In this document: positions 34,368-44,500 of the stretch, one piece after another
Layout of the letters: each line of letters starts with the position of its first letter
Position numbering within the stretch: the stretch's first letter is position 1
Assembly (NCBI GenBank): GCA_963851405.1
Contig: CAWKPB010000006.1
Span: 62,001-126,000, forward strand
Reading direction: 5' to 3'
Length of the DNA stretch: 64,000 bases
DNA from: JANPBY01 sp963851405
GTDB lineage: Bacteria; Actinomycetota; Actinomycetes; DATJPE01
The notes under the pieces: generated by a model
What the model was told of the DNA's origin: nothing
Databases searched by the model: none
Seen by the model: the letters and a program-made list of their open reading frames with translations, nothing else
Program-made: the position numbers and the translations under genes

Positions 34368-35761
34368 CCGGACTCGGTCGTACCCATTTCGTCGGAATCG
34401 GCGGTGCCGGCATGTCGGGTCTCGCCCGCATTCTGCTGGCCAGAGGCGAGCCTGTGTCGGGCAGCGATGTGAAGGACTCGCGGGAGTTGGAGGCGCTGCG
34501 GGTCCTTGGCGCCACGGTCTATCTGGGCCAATCGCCGGACCAAATTCCCAGCTCAGGCTCAGTAGTCGTGTCGCAGGCTGTCCGCGCCTCCAACGTCGAG
34601 GTTGTCGAGGCACACGCGCGTGGGCTGCCAGTGCTGCATCGCGCTGAGGCGCTGGCCGCACTCATGGAAGGCAGTCGAGGGGTCGCCGTAGCGGGGACCC
34701 ATGGGAAGACGACCACGACGTCCATGCTCACCGTGGCCTTGCAGCGCTGCGGCGCGGACCCGTCCTTCTCCATCGGCGGTCACCTCAGCGATTCCGGGGC
34801 CAACGCCCACCAAGGCTCCGGGACCGTTTTCGTCGCTGAGGCGGATGAGAGTGACGGGTCCTTCCTCTACTACCGACCGGAGGTGGCGATCGTGACCAAT
34901 GTCGATCCGGACCACCTCGATCACTACGGGACGGAGGCGGCCTACCGGGCGGCGTTCGACGACTTCGCTGGATGTGTGATCGCGGGGGGTCATCTGGTGA
35001 CCTGCGCCGACGATCCCGGAGCGATGGGGATGGCGCAACGGCTGAGCAGCCTGGGGCGTGATGTGCGTACCTACGGGGAGGCCCCAGATGCCGATCTACG
35101 GCTGGTGGCGATGGACCTTGACGGTCGCGGTTGTCGCTTTGACGCGGTGTTGGACGGGCAGCTCCTTGGGCACGTTGAGCTTGCTGTTCCCGGCCGCCAC
35201 AACGCGTTGAACGCTGCGGCGGCGCTCTTGGCTGGGCACGGAATGGGGTTTGCCGCCGACCGGCTCATCGAGGGCTTAGCTGGCTTCGTAGGGACCCGGC
35301 GGCGGCTGGAGCTCAAAGGTACGGCAGCGGGGATCCGGGTCATCGACAGCTACGCCCACCATCCCACCGAGTTGGTGGCAGACCTGACCGCCGCTCGCTG
35401 GATTGCGGGGGAGGGGCGGCTGGTTGTGGCGTTCCAGCCTCACCTGTTCAGCCGCACCAGAGTCTTTGCCGAGGCTTTCGGCCAGGCCCTCGGGCATGCC
35501 GACGAAGTCGTGGTCATGGACGTGTATGCCGCCCGTGAGGATCCGGAGCCGGGCGTATCCGGCGCAGTGGTGGCGGCGGCCGTCCCGCTGGCGGATGATC
35601 TGGTGCACTTCGAGCCGTCCTGGTCCGCCGTGGCGGCTGAGTTGGTCGACCGTGCGGTCGCTGGCGATGTGATCATGACTCTCGGGGCTGGCGACGTCAC
35701 GATGATTGGGCCCGAGGTCCTGGCGCTCCTGGAGGACCGACAGGCACGGGCGCGTTCGTGA
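34364..35761 (+). CDS. murC: UDP-N-acetylmuramate--L-alanine ligase MurC
   Basis: 465 residues. 'HFVGIGGAGMSGLARILL' Rossmann loop, ATP loop 'AVAGTHGKTTTTSMLTVAL', 'EADESDGSFLYYRPEVAIVTNVDPDHLDHY', 'DSYAHHPTELVADL'. It adds the first L-Ala to UDP-MurNAc. Start and stop both overlap neighbours (GTGA). No ddl gene follows, so D-Ala-D-Ala ligase must be encoded elsewhere. Confidence 0.96.
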   Translation: MTGLGRTHFVGIGGAGMSGLARILLARGEPVSGSDVKDSRELEALRVLGATVYLGQSPDQIPSSGSVVVSQAVRASNVEVVEAHARGLPVLHRAEALAALMEGSRGVAVAGTHGKTTTTSMLTVALQRCGADPSFSIGGHLSDSGANAHQGSGTVFVAEADESDGSFLYYRPEVAIVTNVDPDHLDHYGTEAAYRAAFDDFAGCVIAGGHLVTCADDPGAMGMAQRLSSLGRDVRTYGEAPDADLRLVAMDLDGRGCRFDAVLDGQLLGHVELAVPGRHNALNAAAALLAGHGMGFAADRLIEGLAGFVGTRRRLELKGTAAGIRVIDSYAHHPTELVADLTAARWIAGEGRLVVAFQPHLFSRTRVFAEAFGQALGHADEVVVMDVYAAREDPEPGVSGAVVAAAVPLADDLVHFEPSWSAVAAELVDRAVAGDVIMTLGAGDVTMIGPEVLALLEDRQARARS

Positions 35762-36438
35762 TCCGACCTCGATCTAAGAAGGGCCGCTGGGCCTTGGCCG
35801 TTGGCTCCATTGCGGTCTTCGGTTTCGCGGTGTGGCTGCTCGGCTGGTCGGGCGTGCTCGGCGTCCGCACCATCGACGTCGTCGGCACCGAACGCGCCTC
35901 GGAGTCGCTGGTGGTTCTGACTGCGGATATCGCCACCGGCACGCCGCTGGCCCGCATCGATACCCAGGCCATCGCCGAAAGGGTCGAGTCGCTGCGGATC
36001 GTTTCGAAGGCATCGGTGCAGAGGTCGTGGCCCCAGACGGTGCGCATTGTTGTGACGGAGCGGCAAGCCGTTTCTGCTGTACCCACCGGAGGGGCCTTCC
36101 GCCTGATCGATGCCGAAGGCGTGGACTTCGCCACGGTGGACCGGGCTCCCCCGGGAACTCCGCTGCTGGCCGTACGGCTTGCGCAGGCGTCACCCGCAGA
36201 GGTCGCGGCAGGTGTCGCGGTCGCGTCGAGTCTGCCCAGTGAACTGGCGAGCCGAGTGAAGACCATTCGGGTCAAGGGCCCGGAGGACGTGCGGCTGCTC
36301 ATGCGCTCCGGCGCAACGGTCATCTGGGGAGATGCGACGTTGGCGGACCAGAAGGCGGTGGTGGTGGCTGCGTTGTTGAAGCGGGGAGTCGACCGCGTCG
36401 ATGTGCGTGCTCCTGAGGCGCCCACATCGATCGGTTAG
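35758..36438 (+). CDS. ftsQ: Cell-division protein FtsQ (POTRA domain)
   Basis: 226 residues. Short basic cytoplasmic end ('MIRPRSKKGRW'), one membrane helix (about residues 11-35), then a POTRA domain ('VLGVRTIDVVGTERASESLVVLTADIATGTPLARIDTQAIAERV' region) and the FtsQ/DivIB beta domain. It recruits the late divisome. Place between murC and ftsZ confirms it; ftsA is absent, as usual in actinobacteria. Confidence 0.93.
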   Translation: MIRPRSKKGRWALAVGSIAVFGFAVWLLGWSGVLGVRTIDVVGTERASESLVVLTADIATGTPLARIDTQAIAERVESLRIVSKASVQRSWPQTVRIVVTERQAVSAVPTGGAFRLIDAEGVDFATVDRAPPGTPLLAVRLAQASPAEVAAGVAVASSLPSELASRVKTIRVKGPEDVRLLMRSGATVIWGDATLADQKAVVVAALLKRGVDRVDVRAPEAPTSIG

Positions 36439-36569
36439 CCGGGCGCTGAACGGACCTGGCGTGGCTGAGTTGGGCACGGCGCGAGACTTCCATGACCACT
36501 CGTCCGGGGCGGATCTGGGCCTTCCACTTGCCTCGGCCGGGGGGCTTCCCCTACCGTCTCCCACAACCT

Positions 36570-36599
36570 CAAGTTGACATAACTATCACCCTCAACTTG
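36570..36599. promoter_or_regulatory. Inverted repeat CAAGTTGA / TCAACTTG in the ftsZ leader
   Basis: The 221-bp gap before ftsZ holds CAAGTTGA (36570-36577) and its exact complement (36592-36599), 14 bases apart. TTGACA (36574) and TTGACC (36597) are possible -35 boxes, but no clear -10 box follows at 17 bases. The GTG of ftsZ is 60 bases further down, preceded by GAGAGGG. Probably a control site for separate ftsZ transcription. Confidence 0.4.
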
Positions 36600-36659
36600 A
36601 CCCTGAAGGTTGCGCAACCCATCCACACGCAGGTTAACCAGTACGAGAGGGCGGACGCC

Positions 36660-37823
36660 GTGGCGGCACCGCAGAACTACATCGCGGTCATCAAGGTCGT
36701 AGGTATCGGAGGTGGCGGGGTCAACGCCGTCAACCGGATGATCGACGTCGGGTTGAAGGGCGTGGAGTTCATCGCCATCAACACCGATGCCCAGGCCTTG
36801 CTCATGAGCGACGCCGACGTCAAGTTGGATATCGGCCGCGAGTTGACGCGGGGGCTCGGGGCCGGGGCTGACCCGGGCGTGGGTCGCACGGCCGCCGAAG
36901 ACCATGCCGAGGAAATCGAAGAGGTCCTCAAGGGCGCCGACATGGTGTTCGTCACCGCGGGCGAAGGTGGCGGTACGGGCACCGGCGGAGCTCCCGTGGT
37001 CGCGCGCATTGCCCGCGGCCTTGGCGCACTCACCGTAGGTGTGGTCACGCGACCGTTCTCCTTCGAAGGGGCGCGACGAGCCACTCAGGCCGAGATCGGC
37101 GTCGAGGACCTTCGCACCGAGGTCGACACGCTGATCGTCATTCCCAACGACCGTCTGTTGTCTATCAGCGACCGCAATGTGAGCGCCCTGGATGCCTTCC
37201 GGTCCGCCGATCAGGTCCTGCTCTCCGGCGTGCAGGGCATTACCGACCTGATTACGACCGCGGGATTGATCAACCTTGACTTCGCCGACGTGAAGTCCGT
37301 CATGCATGGGGCCGGCTCGGCGCTGATGGGAATTGGTTCCGCTCGCGGAGACGATCGTGCTGTTGCCGCCGCAGAGATGGCGGTTTCCAGCCCGCTGCTC
37401 GAAGCGTCAGTTGAAGGCGCCCGAGGTGTTCTGCTCTCGATCTCGGGTGGGTCGGATTTGGGGTTGTTCGAGATCCACGAGGCTGCGCAACTCGTCCGCG
37501 AGGCCGCTCACCCAGAAGCCAACATCATCTTCGGTGCGGTCATTGACGACGCTCTCGGCGACGAGGTGCGGGTGACCGTCATCGCCGCCGGCTTTGATGG
37601 GGGAGAGCCCAAGCCACGCACCCAACCCGTCAAGGGAGCAGAACAACTTCCGGTCACGGCTGCGGCGGTTACGCCGGCCGACGAGACCGACGAGGCGGAG
37701 CCAGCGCAGGAGTGGGAGCGCGAGATCACCTTGCCTGCCGATCCGGCGCGGGTTCGGCGCCCGATCGTCTTCGACGACACAGCCGCGGGCGACGAACTCG
37801 ACGTACCCGACTTCCTCAAGTAG
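36660..37823 (+). CDS. ftsZ: Cell-division protein FtsZ
   Basis: 387 residues from the GTG at 36660 (MAAPQNYIAVIKVVGIGGGGVNAVNRM), which matches the usual actinobacterial N-terminus. The frame is open back to 36492 but that part is leader. Tubulin signature 'GEGGGTGTGGAPVVARIA' and 'NTDAQALLMSDADVKL' bind GTP; 'GIGSARGDDRAVAAAEMAV' is the T7-side helix. The acidic linker ends in 'DELDVPDFLK', the conserved tail that binds SepF. It forms the division ring. Confidence 0.97.
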   Translation: MAAPQNYIAVIKVVGIGGGGVNAVNRMIDVGLKGVEFIAINTDAQALLMSDADVKLDIGRELTRGLGAGADPGVGRTAAEDHAEEIEEVLKGADMVFVTAGEGGGTGTGGAPVVARIARGLGALTVGVVTRPFSFEGARRATQAEIGVEDLRTEVDTLIVIPNDRLLSISDRNVSALDAFRSADQVLLSGVQGITDLITTAGLINLDFADVKSVMHGAGSALMGIGSARGDDRAVAAAEMAVSSPLLEASVEGARGVLLSISGGSDLGLFEIHEAAQLVREAAHPEANIIFGAVIDDALGDEVRVTVIAAGFDGGEPKPRTQPVKGAEQLPVTAAAVTPADETDEAEPAQEWEREITLPADPARVRRPIVFDDTAAGDELDVPDFLK

Positions 37824-37828
37824 GCCGG

Positions 37829-38530
37829 GTGCCGGTCACGGATCTCCAGTGGCTGTTCACCGACCGGCTCGGGGGCGTCAGTGACCCCCCCTTCGACTCG
37901 CTGAACCTCGCTGGCCATGTGGGCGACGACCCCGCAGCTGTGGACCTAAACCGTCAGCGGCTGGCGGCGAGCCTGGGGGTGTCCAACCTCGTGTGGATGA
38001 ACCAAGTCCACGGAGACCGGGTGGCAGTGGTGCGCGAGGTCCCCGCGGAACCACCGACCTGTGATGCCGTCGTGACCGATGTCCCAGGATTGGCCTTGGC
38101 CGTGCTGTGCGCGGACTGCGTCCCGGTTCTGATGGCCGATCATGAGGCAGGCGTGGTCGCGGCGGCCCATGCGGGCCGAGAGGGAGTGCGACTCAGCGTC
38201 GTGCTCCGGACGCTGGAGGCCATGGAGGCTCTCGGCGCGGCGCCCGAGCGGATCCACGTCCGGATGGGCCCCGCGATCTGTGGCTCCTGCTACGAAGTCC
38301 CGCTCTCGATGCAGCAAACGGTCACCGCTGTGGCTCCGGACGCGGGTTCGACGACGCGACGAGGTACGCCAGGACTGGATCTCCGGGTCGGTCTGGCCGG
38401 GCTCTTGGCCGACCGCGTGGCCGCAGTATCCGTTGATCCAATCTGCACCTACGAGTCTCGCGACCACTTCAGTTTCCGTCGTGACGCTACGACGGGCCGG
38501 ATCGCCGGAGCCGTACGGTTGATTGCGTGA
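37829..38530 (+). CDS. pgeF: Peptidoglycan editing factor PgeF (multicopper polyphenol oxidase / laccase-domain, YlmD-like)
   Basis: 233 residues from the GTG at 37829. 'FTDRLGGVSDPPFDSLNLAGHVGDD', 'WMNQVHGDRVAVV', 'LCADCVPVLMADHEAGVVAAAHAGREG', 'MGPAICGSCYEV' are the DUF152 signature, with the His/Cys metal site. Family members remove misincorporated residues (L-Ser in place of L-Ala) from UDP-MurNAc precursors or act as purine nucleosidases. Its position between ftsZ and yggS is the standard one. Confidence 0.9.
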   Translation: MPVTDLQWLFTDRLGGVSDPPFDSLNLAGHVGDDPAAVDLNRQRLAASLGVSNLVWMNQVHGDRVAVVREVPAEPPTCDAVVTDVPGLALAVLCADCVPVLMADHEAGVVAAAHAGREGVRLSVVLRTLEAMEALGAAPERIHVRMGPAICGSCYEVPLSMQQTVTAVAPDAGSTTRRGTPGLDLRVGLAGLLADRVAAVSVDPICTYESRDHFSFRRDATTGRIAGAVRLIA

Positions 38531-39234
38531 CCGATGCGCGGACAGAGGAGCTGCGGGCGAATCTCTCGGACGTTCGGGGCACCATCGCAGCCGTCAGCGT
38601 GGCCAGCGGACGGAGTCCGGACTCCGTCACCCTCATTGCCGTAACGAAGACCTGGCCGGTTGAGGATGTGCGCCGCCTCGCCAGCCTGGGGGTGGCGGAC
38701 GTGGGTGAGAATCGGGCTCAGGAAGCGGCCGAGAAGGCCCGCGGGTGCGCCGATATCACCCTTCGATGGCACTTCATCGGCCAGCTTCAGACGAACAAGG
38801 CTCGGATGGTCGCGGGGTTCGCCGATGTGGTTCATGGCGTGGATCGAGCGCGCTTGATCACCGCGCTTGATCGCGCCGCGGCTGACGCGGCACGCAGCCA
38901 ACAGATCCTGCTCCAGGTGTCGCTGGCCGAGACTTCTCAAGCCCCCGGACGGGCTGGAGCCGAATTCGATGAGCTCCCCGCCCTGATCGAGCAGGCCATG
39001 CAGGCCGAGGCGCTGACGCTGGTCGGGGTGATGGGTGTGGCTCCGCTGGGCGTGCCAGTGGAGCCCGCCTTCTTGCATTTGGCGCGGGCGAGTGAGCTCG
39101 TGGTGTCAGCACGACCGGAAGCCACGTGGATCTCTGCCGGCATGAGCGCTGACTTCGAGACAGCGATCGCTTGCGGAGCGACACACGTACGGCTCGGCTC
39201 CGCGGTGCTCGGGAACCGGCCGCCGCTCCGGTAG
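38527..39234 (+). CDS. YggS/PLPBP family pyridoxal-phosphate homeostasis protein
   Basis: 235 residues, single alanine-racemase-like TIM barrel. PLP Lys in 'LIAVTKTWPVEDVRRL', 'DVGENRAQEAAEKA', 'WHFIGQLQTNKARM', 'HGVDRARLITAL', 'GMSADFETAIACGATHVRLGSAVLG'. It has no racemase C-domain. These proteins buffer PLP and affect amino-acid balance. GTG start overlaps the pgeF stop. Confidence 0.92.
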   Translation: MTDARTEELRANLSDVRGTIAAVSVASGRSPDSVTLIAVTKTWPVEDVRRLASLGVADVGENRAQEAAEKARGCADITLRWHFIGQLQTNKARMVAGFADVVHGVDRARLITALDRAAADAARSQQILLQVSLAETSQAPGRAGAEFDELPALIEQAMQAEALTLVGVMGVAPLGVPVEPAFLHLARASELVVSARPEATWISAGMSADFETAIACGATHVRLGSAVLGNRPPLR

Positions 39235-39294
39235 CCTCACCGGCAGCGACGAGTCATCCGACCCGACGCATCCCGTCCGGAGGGAACTGGCGGT

Positions 39295-39800
39295 ATGGCC
39301 GGCGCTATGCGCAAGATGGCGGTCTATCTCGGTCTGGTCGAGGACGAGGCTGGCCTGTACGACGAGTACGGCCCTGATGGGTACGGCTACGAAGAGGACG
39401 AGTCCACTCGAGCCGACGTACGCCCGGAGTCCCGCCAGTCGACGCGGACCCTGCAGCCCGTACGGGATGAGGCCGCTGCGCCAGCCCGCGCCTCGGTCGC
39501 TCGCATCGAGCCGAGCTCGACACCTACCGGATCACCACGCTGCACCCGCGCACCTACAACGACGCGCGGACCGTGGGCGAGTACTTCCGTGAGGGGACGC
39601 CCGTGATCATGAACCTCACGGACATGGAGGACGCCGACGCCAAGCGCTTGGTCGACTTCGCGGCTGGTTTGGTCTTCGCCGTCCACGGGACCATCGAGCG
39701 GGTCACCGCCAAGGTCTTCCTGCTGTCGCCCGCCAATGTGGTTGTCACAGCCGAGGAGAAGGCGCGCCTCGCAGAGGGCGGGTTCTTCAACCAGTCCTGA
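39295..39800 (+). CDS. sepF: Cell-division protein SepF, interrupted by one frameshift
   Basis: About 168 residues. Frame 1 gives the membrane-binding N-terminus ('MAGAMRKMAVYLGLVED') and the acidic/Gln-Arg linker. One base is missing at about 39511, after which the SepF core follows in another frame: 'YRITTLHPRTYNDARTVGEYFREGTPVIMNLTDMEDADAKRLVDF' region, 'GTIERVTAKVFLLSPANV'. SepF tethers FtsZ to the membrane in actinobacteria, which lack FtsA, so it should be essential and the break is probably a sequence error. A GGAGGG site precedes the ATG; a TAGCCT -10 box lies at 39231. Confidence 0.9.
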
Positions 39801-39824
39801 CGACCGCGTCCAAACCGTCTAGCC

Positions 39825-40127
39825 GTGAACGTTCTCGCCAGCGTCGTCGCCAACCTCGGGTTGCTGTTCGTTCTTCTGCTGCTCACCCGGCTCGTCTTGG
39901 ACTACGTGTTCATGTTCGCTCGCGACTACACGCCCAAGGGATTCGTTCTTGTGCTGGCCGAGGTCGTCTTCACCCTCACCGACCCGGCCCTGAAGTTCGT
40001 CCGTCGGTTCGTCCCGCCGCTTCGGCTCGGCGGAGTGAGTTTGGATTTGGCCTGGCTGGTGCTGTTCTTGTTCACGCAGATCGTGATCGTGGGCCTGCTG
40101 CCCAACCTGATTCGGTCCTTCGCGTAA
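39825..40127 (+). CDS. YggT family membrane protein
   Basis: 100 residues with two hydrophobic segments ('VVANLGLLFVLLLLTRLVLDYVFMF' and 'LAWLVLFLFTQIVIVGLL') and the conserved 'DPALKFVRRFVPPLRLGGVSLDLA' loop of the YggT family. It lies between sepF and divIVA as in most actinobacteria and firmicutes. Role uncertain; membrane or cell-shape functions have been suggested for the family. Confidence 0.9.
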   Translation: MNVLASVVANLGLLFVLLLLTRLVLDYVFMFARDYTPKGFVLVLAEVVFTLTDPALKFVRRFVPPLRLGGVSLDLAWLVLFLFTQIVIVGLLPNLIRSFA

Positions 40128-40175
40128 CCTCATCCCTGCACGGTCTTCGCTGACCCTCACTGACTGGAGTTCCTC

Positions 40176-40823
40176 ATGCCGCTGACCGCCTCGGATGTGG
40201 CCAACAAGCAGTTCACAACCGTGAAGTTGCGCGAGGGCTACAACATGGAGGAAGTCGACTCCTTCCTCGACGAGGTCGAGGGCGAGCTCGGTCGTCTCCA
40301 CCGTGAGATCGATGATCTGACCGCGCGACTGGCCGCGGCTCCCGCCCAGGTAGCTGCCCCGGCCCCGGTTGCTGAGCCAGTCCCAGTCCCCGTCGTCGCG
40401 GCGGTTGCGCCTGCCTCGTCGGACTCCGCGGTGAAGATGTTGGAGTTGGCCCAAAAGACGGCCGACGAGTACGTGGCAACCGCCAAGATGGAGGGAGATC
40501 GCATCGTGGCCGAGGCTCGCGCTGCTCATGCACGCACCATGGGAGACCTCGAAGGCGAGCGGACTTCGATGCAGGCCAAGGTCGACGAGCTGCGGGCCTT
40601 CGAGAAGGAATACCGCACGCGCCTTCGCTCCTACCTCGAGGGCCAACTGCGTGACCTCGATGCCAAGGTCCCGGCGCCATCTGGAGCCCCCGCCCCTGCG
40701 CAACCAGCCCCACAGCAGGCCCAGCCGCAGCAGGCCCAGCCGCAGCAGCAGAGTGCCCCGCGGCCCTTCTCGCCGGCACCGGCCCCAGAAGCCCCGAGCG
40801 GCCCACCCGTCCAAGCCGACTAG
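40176..40823 (+). CDS. divIVA: DivIVA / Wag31 polar growth protein
   Basis: 215 residues. N-terminal lipid-binding domain 'MPLTASDVANKQFTTVKLREGYNMEEVDSFLDEVEGEL' region, a Pro/Ala/Val-rich linker (residues ~50-80), a coiled coil (about residues 85-165) and a Pro/Gln-rich tail with QAQPQ repeats. It marks cell poles and recruits the wall-elongation machinery. A TAACCT -10 box at 40126 and CTGGAGTT ribosome site precede the ATG, so it has its own promoter. Confidence 0.93.
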   Translation: MPLTASDVANKQFTTVKLREGYNMEEVDSFLDEVEGELGRLHREIDDLTARLAAAPAQVAAPAPVAEPVPVPVVAAVAPASSDSAVKMLELAQKTADEYVATAKMEGDRIVAEARAAHARTMGDLEGERTSMQAKVDELRAFEKEYRTRLRSYLEGQLRDLDAKVPAPSGAPAPAQPAPQQAQPQQAQPQQQSAPRPFSPAPAPEAPSGPPVQAD

Positions 40824-40930
40824 GCGCTGATGACCCAAGCAGGTCCAACCGGGCCTGGCTCGCAGTTCTGAGCGAGAATTCCCGACCTACGGCGAAGGTT
40901 TGATCGGACCGCGGGTTCGGCTGTGAGCGG

Positions 40931-41398
40931 CTACGCCGGACGGCGGAATGGATCGCGCGCCGGCGGAGCCGGCATGGTGATGCGCTCACCGTCCACCGGA
41001 ATACCAGTCAGGCCTAGCACGGCGGAGAGCACGGTCAGCGTGCTGGAGCCGTGGCCCACGCCGTCGGCGGTCACCATGGCTCGGTAGATCGTGACGTAGT
41101 GCTTGACCGGGGTGTCATAGCTCCAGTCGATCGAGCCGAGTTGTACGGCCCCGCCCGGATCGTCGTTCGTGGCCCACGCCCGGTCCCAAACCTGGATCCC
41201 AATCGGCGAAGAGCAGAAGACCCCGCCTCGGGTGACATCTTGGGCAGCGGCCGCATCGAGCAGTGCGCGGCTCTCCTTCTCGGCGAGCACCAGCGCAGGT
41301 CGGACGTGGCTGGACAGCGCGGGAACGGCCACCGCGTTGGGGCGCAGGCGTAGCCCGCTGAGGGTGGGTCCACCCAGGGGGAGCGTGTGCAGCGTCAT
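40931..41398 (-). CDS. Protein of unknown function
   Basis: 155 residues from the ATG at 41398, chosen because GGAGGA lies 6 bases upstream; the frame extends 9 codons further. No signal peptide or membrane segment. Visible features: a strand-rich N-terminus ('LHTLPLGGPTLSGLRLRPNAVAV'), 'GGVFCSSPIGIQVWDRAWATNDDPGGAVQLGSIDW' region and 'KHYVTIYRAMVTADG'. I do not recognise the family. It is convergent with divIVA and shares a strand with ileS, which ends 122 bp upstream of it. The gap 41399-41520 shows nothing else. Confidence 0.6.
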   Translation of the reverse strand: MTLHTLPLGGPTLSGLRLRPNAVAVPALSSHVRPALVLAEKESRALLDAAAAQDVTRGGVFCSSPIGIQVWDRAWATNDDPGGAVQLGSIDWSYDTPVKHYVTIYRAMVTADGVGHGSSTLTVLSAVLGLTGIPVDGERITMPAPPARDPFRRPA

Positions 41399-41520
41399 TT
41401 CGTCCTCCGGTCGGCGGCCGGCCACCAGGGGGCGTCCGAGGGGGCATGGCCTCAGGACGACTATCGGCGCGGCAATCGCTGACCCTTAGCCCTTGCGAGC
41501 GCGGGTTCAGATTTGGCCGA

Positions 41521-44500
41521 TCATGCGTCCGGATCTAGGCCGAACCGGACGGTCAGGTGGAGCGAGTCATCCTCGAGCGGCTCCGACCACCCGGTCGCGG
41601 TCTCGTGGCGCTCGAAGCGCGTGGCCAGGACTTCGTCTGAGATCAACCTCGCATGCTCGACCAGCGCCTCGGCGGTGTCTCCAGCCGCCACCCAGTCCAC
41701 GGTGATCCGGTCGGAGATTTCGAAGCCCCTGGACTTCCGGGCTTCCTGGATGAGTCGAACGACCTCCCGGGCCAGCCCTGCGCGGCGAAGCGCCGGTGTG
41801 ATCTCGAGGTCGAGGGCGATGGTTTCGCCGGCCGCTGCGGCCACGGCCCAGCCCGACCGGGGCGTCTCCGTGACGATGACCTCGTCGGCGTTCAGATCGA
41901 TAGCCGCCCCGTCCACCTCAACCGTGCCGGACCCGTGCGTACGGATATCGGTCGCGAGTCGTTGGGCATCCGCGGTCGCCACGGCCTGGGCCACCGCAGG
42001 GGTTTGCGGTCCGAATCGCTTGCCGAGCGTACGGAAGTTGGCTTTGACATGAACATCGACGAGGCCGTCGGCTGCGCCGAGCCCATCCAGGGTTCCGACA
42101 TTGAGTTCGTCGGCGATTTGAGCCTTCAGTTCCTCCGGCAGGTCGTTCCATCCGCCGGCTCCGACCAGCGCGCGCCCCAGCGGCTGACGGGTCCGAACGC
42201 CGGACTCAGCGCGAGCCGCACGCCCCAACTCGACTAACCGACGGACGAGGTCCATCTGCCGACCAAGTTCGTCATCGATCAAGGCCCGGTCCACGGTTGG
42301 CCAGGAGGCGAGGTGAACCGAGTCGGGCACCGGGCCGGATCTCGGATCTTCGCTGTCGGGAACGAACAGGTCCTGCCAGACCCGCTCAGTGACGAAGGGC
42401 GTCATCGGTGCCATGACGAGCGTGACGATGGTGAGGCACTCGTTGAGAGTCGCATGCGCCGCGGGATCGCCCGCCCAAAAGCGCCGCCGGCAACGCCGTA
42501 CGTACCAGTTCGACAGATCGTCCACAAAGGCGGCGATCAAGCGGCCGGCCTGCTGGGTGTCGTAGGACTCAAGACCAGCATCGACCTCCTTAGCCAGCCG
42601 GTGCGCCTCGGACAGGGCCCAGCGGTCCAGCAGGGGGCGATCCTGAATGGAGGGGGAGTCCGCTGTCTGCCAGTCGTTGGTGCGCAGGTACAGGGAGTGG
42701 AACGCGACGACATTCCAGTACGTGAGCAGCGTTTTTCGGACGACGTCGGCGATCGCCGCGTGCCCCACTCGCCGGGCCTGCCAGGGTGACCCGCCGGCGG
42801 CCATGAACCAACGCACGGCGTCGGCGCCGTGGGTGTCCATGAGGCCGATGGGTTCCAAGACGTTGCCCAAGTGCTTGGACATCTTGCGCCCCTCCTCATC
42901 GAGGATGTGTCCGAGGCACACCACGTGACGATATGAGGACCGGCCCTGAACGAGGGTACCGACGACCATGAGCGTGTAGAACCAGCCGCGGGTTTGGTCG
43001 ATCGCTTCGCAGATGAAGTCGGCGGGGTAGCGAGGCTCGAACAATTCTGCGCTACCGGGGGCGTGGGGGTATCCCCACTGAGCGAAGGGCATCGAGCCGG
43101 AGTCGTACCAACCGTCGATCACCTGACTGACTCGGCTGGACTCCTCGCCGCACCGTGGGCAGGGGAATGTGATGTCGTCCACGAACGGTCGGTGCGGGTC
43201 CAGCTCTGACAGATCGTGTCCGGCCAGTTCTCCCAGCTCGGTAAGAGATCCGACGCACACGAGGTGCGTGTCGTCGGAGCTGCATCGCCAGATCGGTAGC
43301 GGCGTCCCCCAGTACCGATCACGTGACAGCGCCCAGTCGATGTTGTTGTGCAGCCAGTCGCCGTACCGGCCGTCCCGGATGGTCTCGGGGTGCCAGTGGG
43401 TGTTGGCGTTCTCGGCGAGGAGCTGGTCCTTGATCGCCGTCGTACGGATGTACCACGAGGGTTGGGCGTAATAGAGCAACGCTGTGTGGCACCTCCAACA
43501 ATGTGGATAGGCGTGCTCGTAGGGCAGGTGACGGAACAAGCGGCCTCTTTGGTCGAGGTCGGCCACGAGGTCAGCGTCTGCCTTCTTGAAAAACTGGCCC
43601 CCGACGAGCGGGACCCAGCTCTCGAAGTGTCCGTCTCGCGTCACCGGATTGATGACTGGCAGTCCGTAGGCTCGGGCCACCCGAAGATCGTCCGCACCGA
43701 ACGCTGGTGCTTGGTGAACGAGCCCCGTGCCGTCCTCGATCGTGACGTAGCGGTCGACGACCACGAAGTGGGCGTCTGGGATCTCAACCAAATCGAAAGG
43801 ACGCTCGTAGGTCCAACGCTCCATCGAGGCGCCGCTGAAGGACGAGTCGAGGTCCCAGCCCTCGCCGAGCGCCTCCTCGCGCAGCGGCGCCGCCACGATC
43901 AGGCGATCGTTTCCTTTGGTGGCAAGGACATAGTCGACGTCGGGGTTGACGGCGACCGCGGTGTTGGACACCAGCGTCCACGGCGTCGTCGTCCAGACCA
44001 GAAGGTCCGCTGTGCCCGCGAAGGGCCCCGAGGTCACCGGAAAGCGCACGTAGACGGAGGGGTCGACGACGGTCTCGTACCCCTGAGCGAGCTCGTGGTC
44101 GGACAGCCCGGTCCCACATCGCGGGCAGTACGGCGCCACGCGATGGTCCTGCACAAGCAGCCCCTGCTCGAAAATCTGCTTCAGCGACCACCACACGCTC
44201 TGGACGTAGGACGAGTCCATGGTCCGGTAGGCCGTGGTCATATCGACCCAATAGCCCATCCGCTCGGTCATGGCCTCAAAGGCCCCGACGTGGCGCTCGA
44301 CGGACTCCCGGCAGCGCTCGTTGAAGGCGGCTACGCCGTACGCCTCGATGTCGCCCTTGCCGCTGAAACCGAGCTCCTTCTCGACCGCGAGCTCGACGGG
44401 GAGACCGTGACAATCCCAGCCTGCTTTGCGTGGGACGTGGTACCCCTTCATGGTCCGGTAACGCGGGAACACATCCTTGAAGACTCTCGCCTCAACGTGG

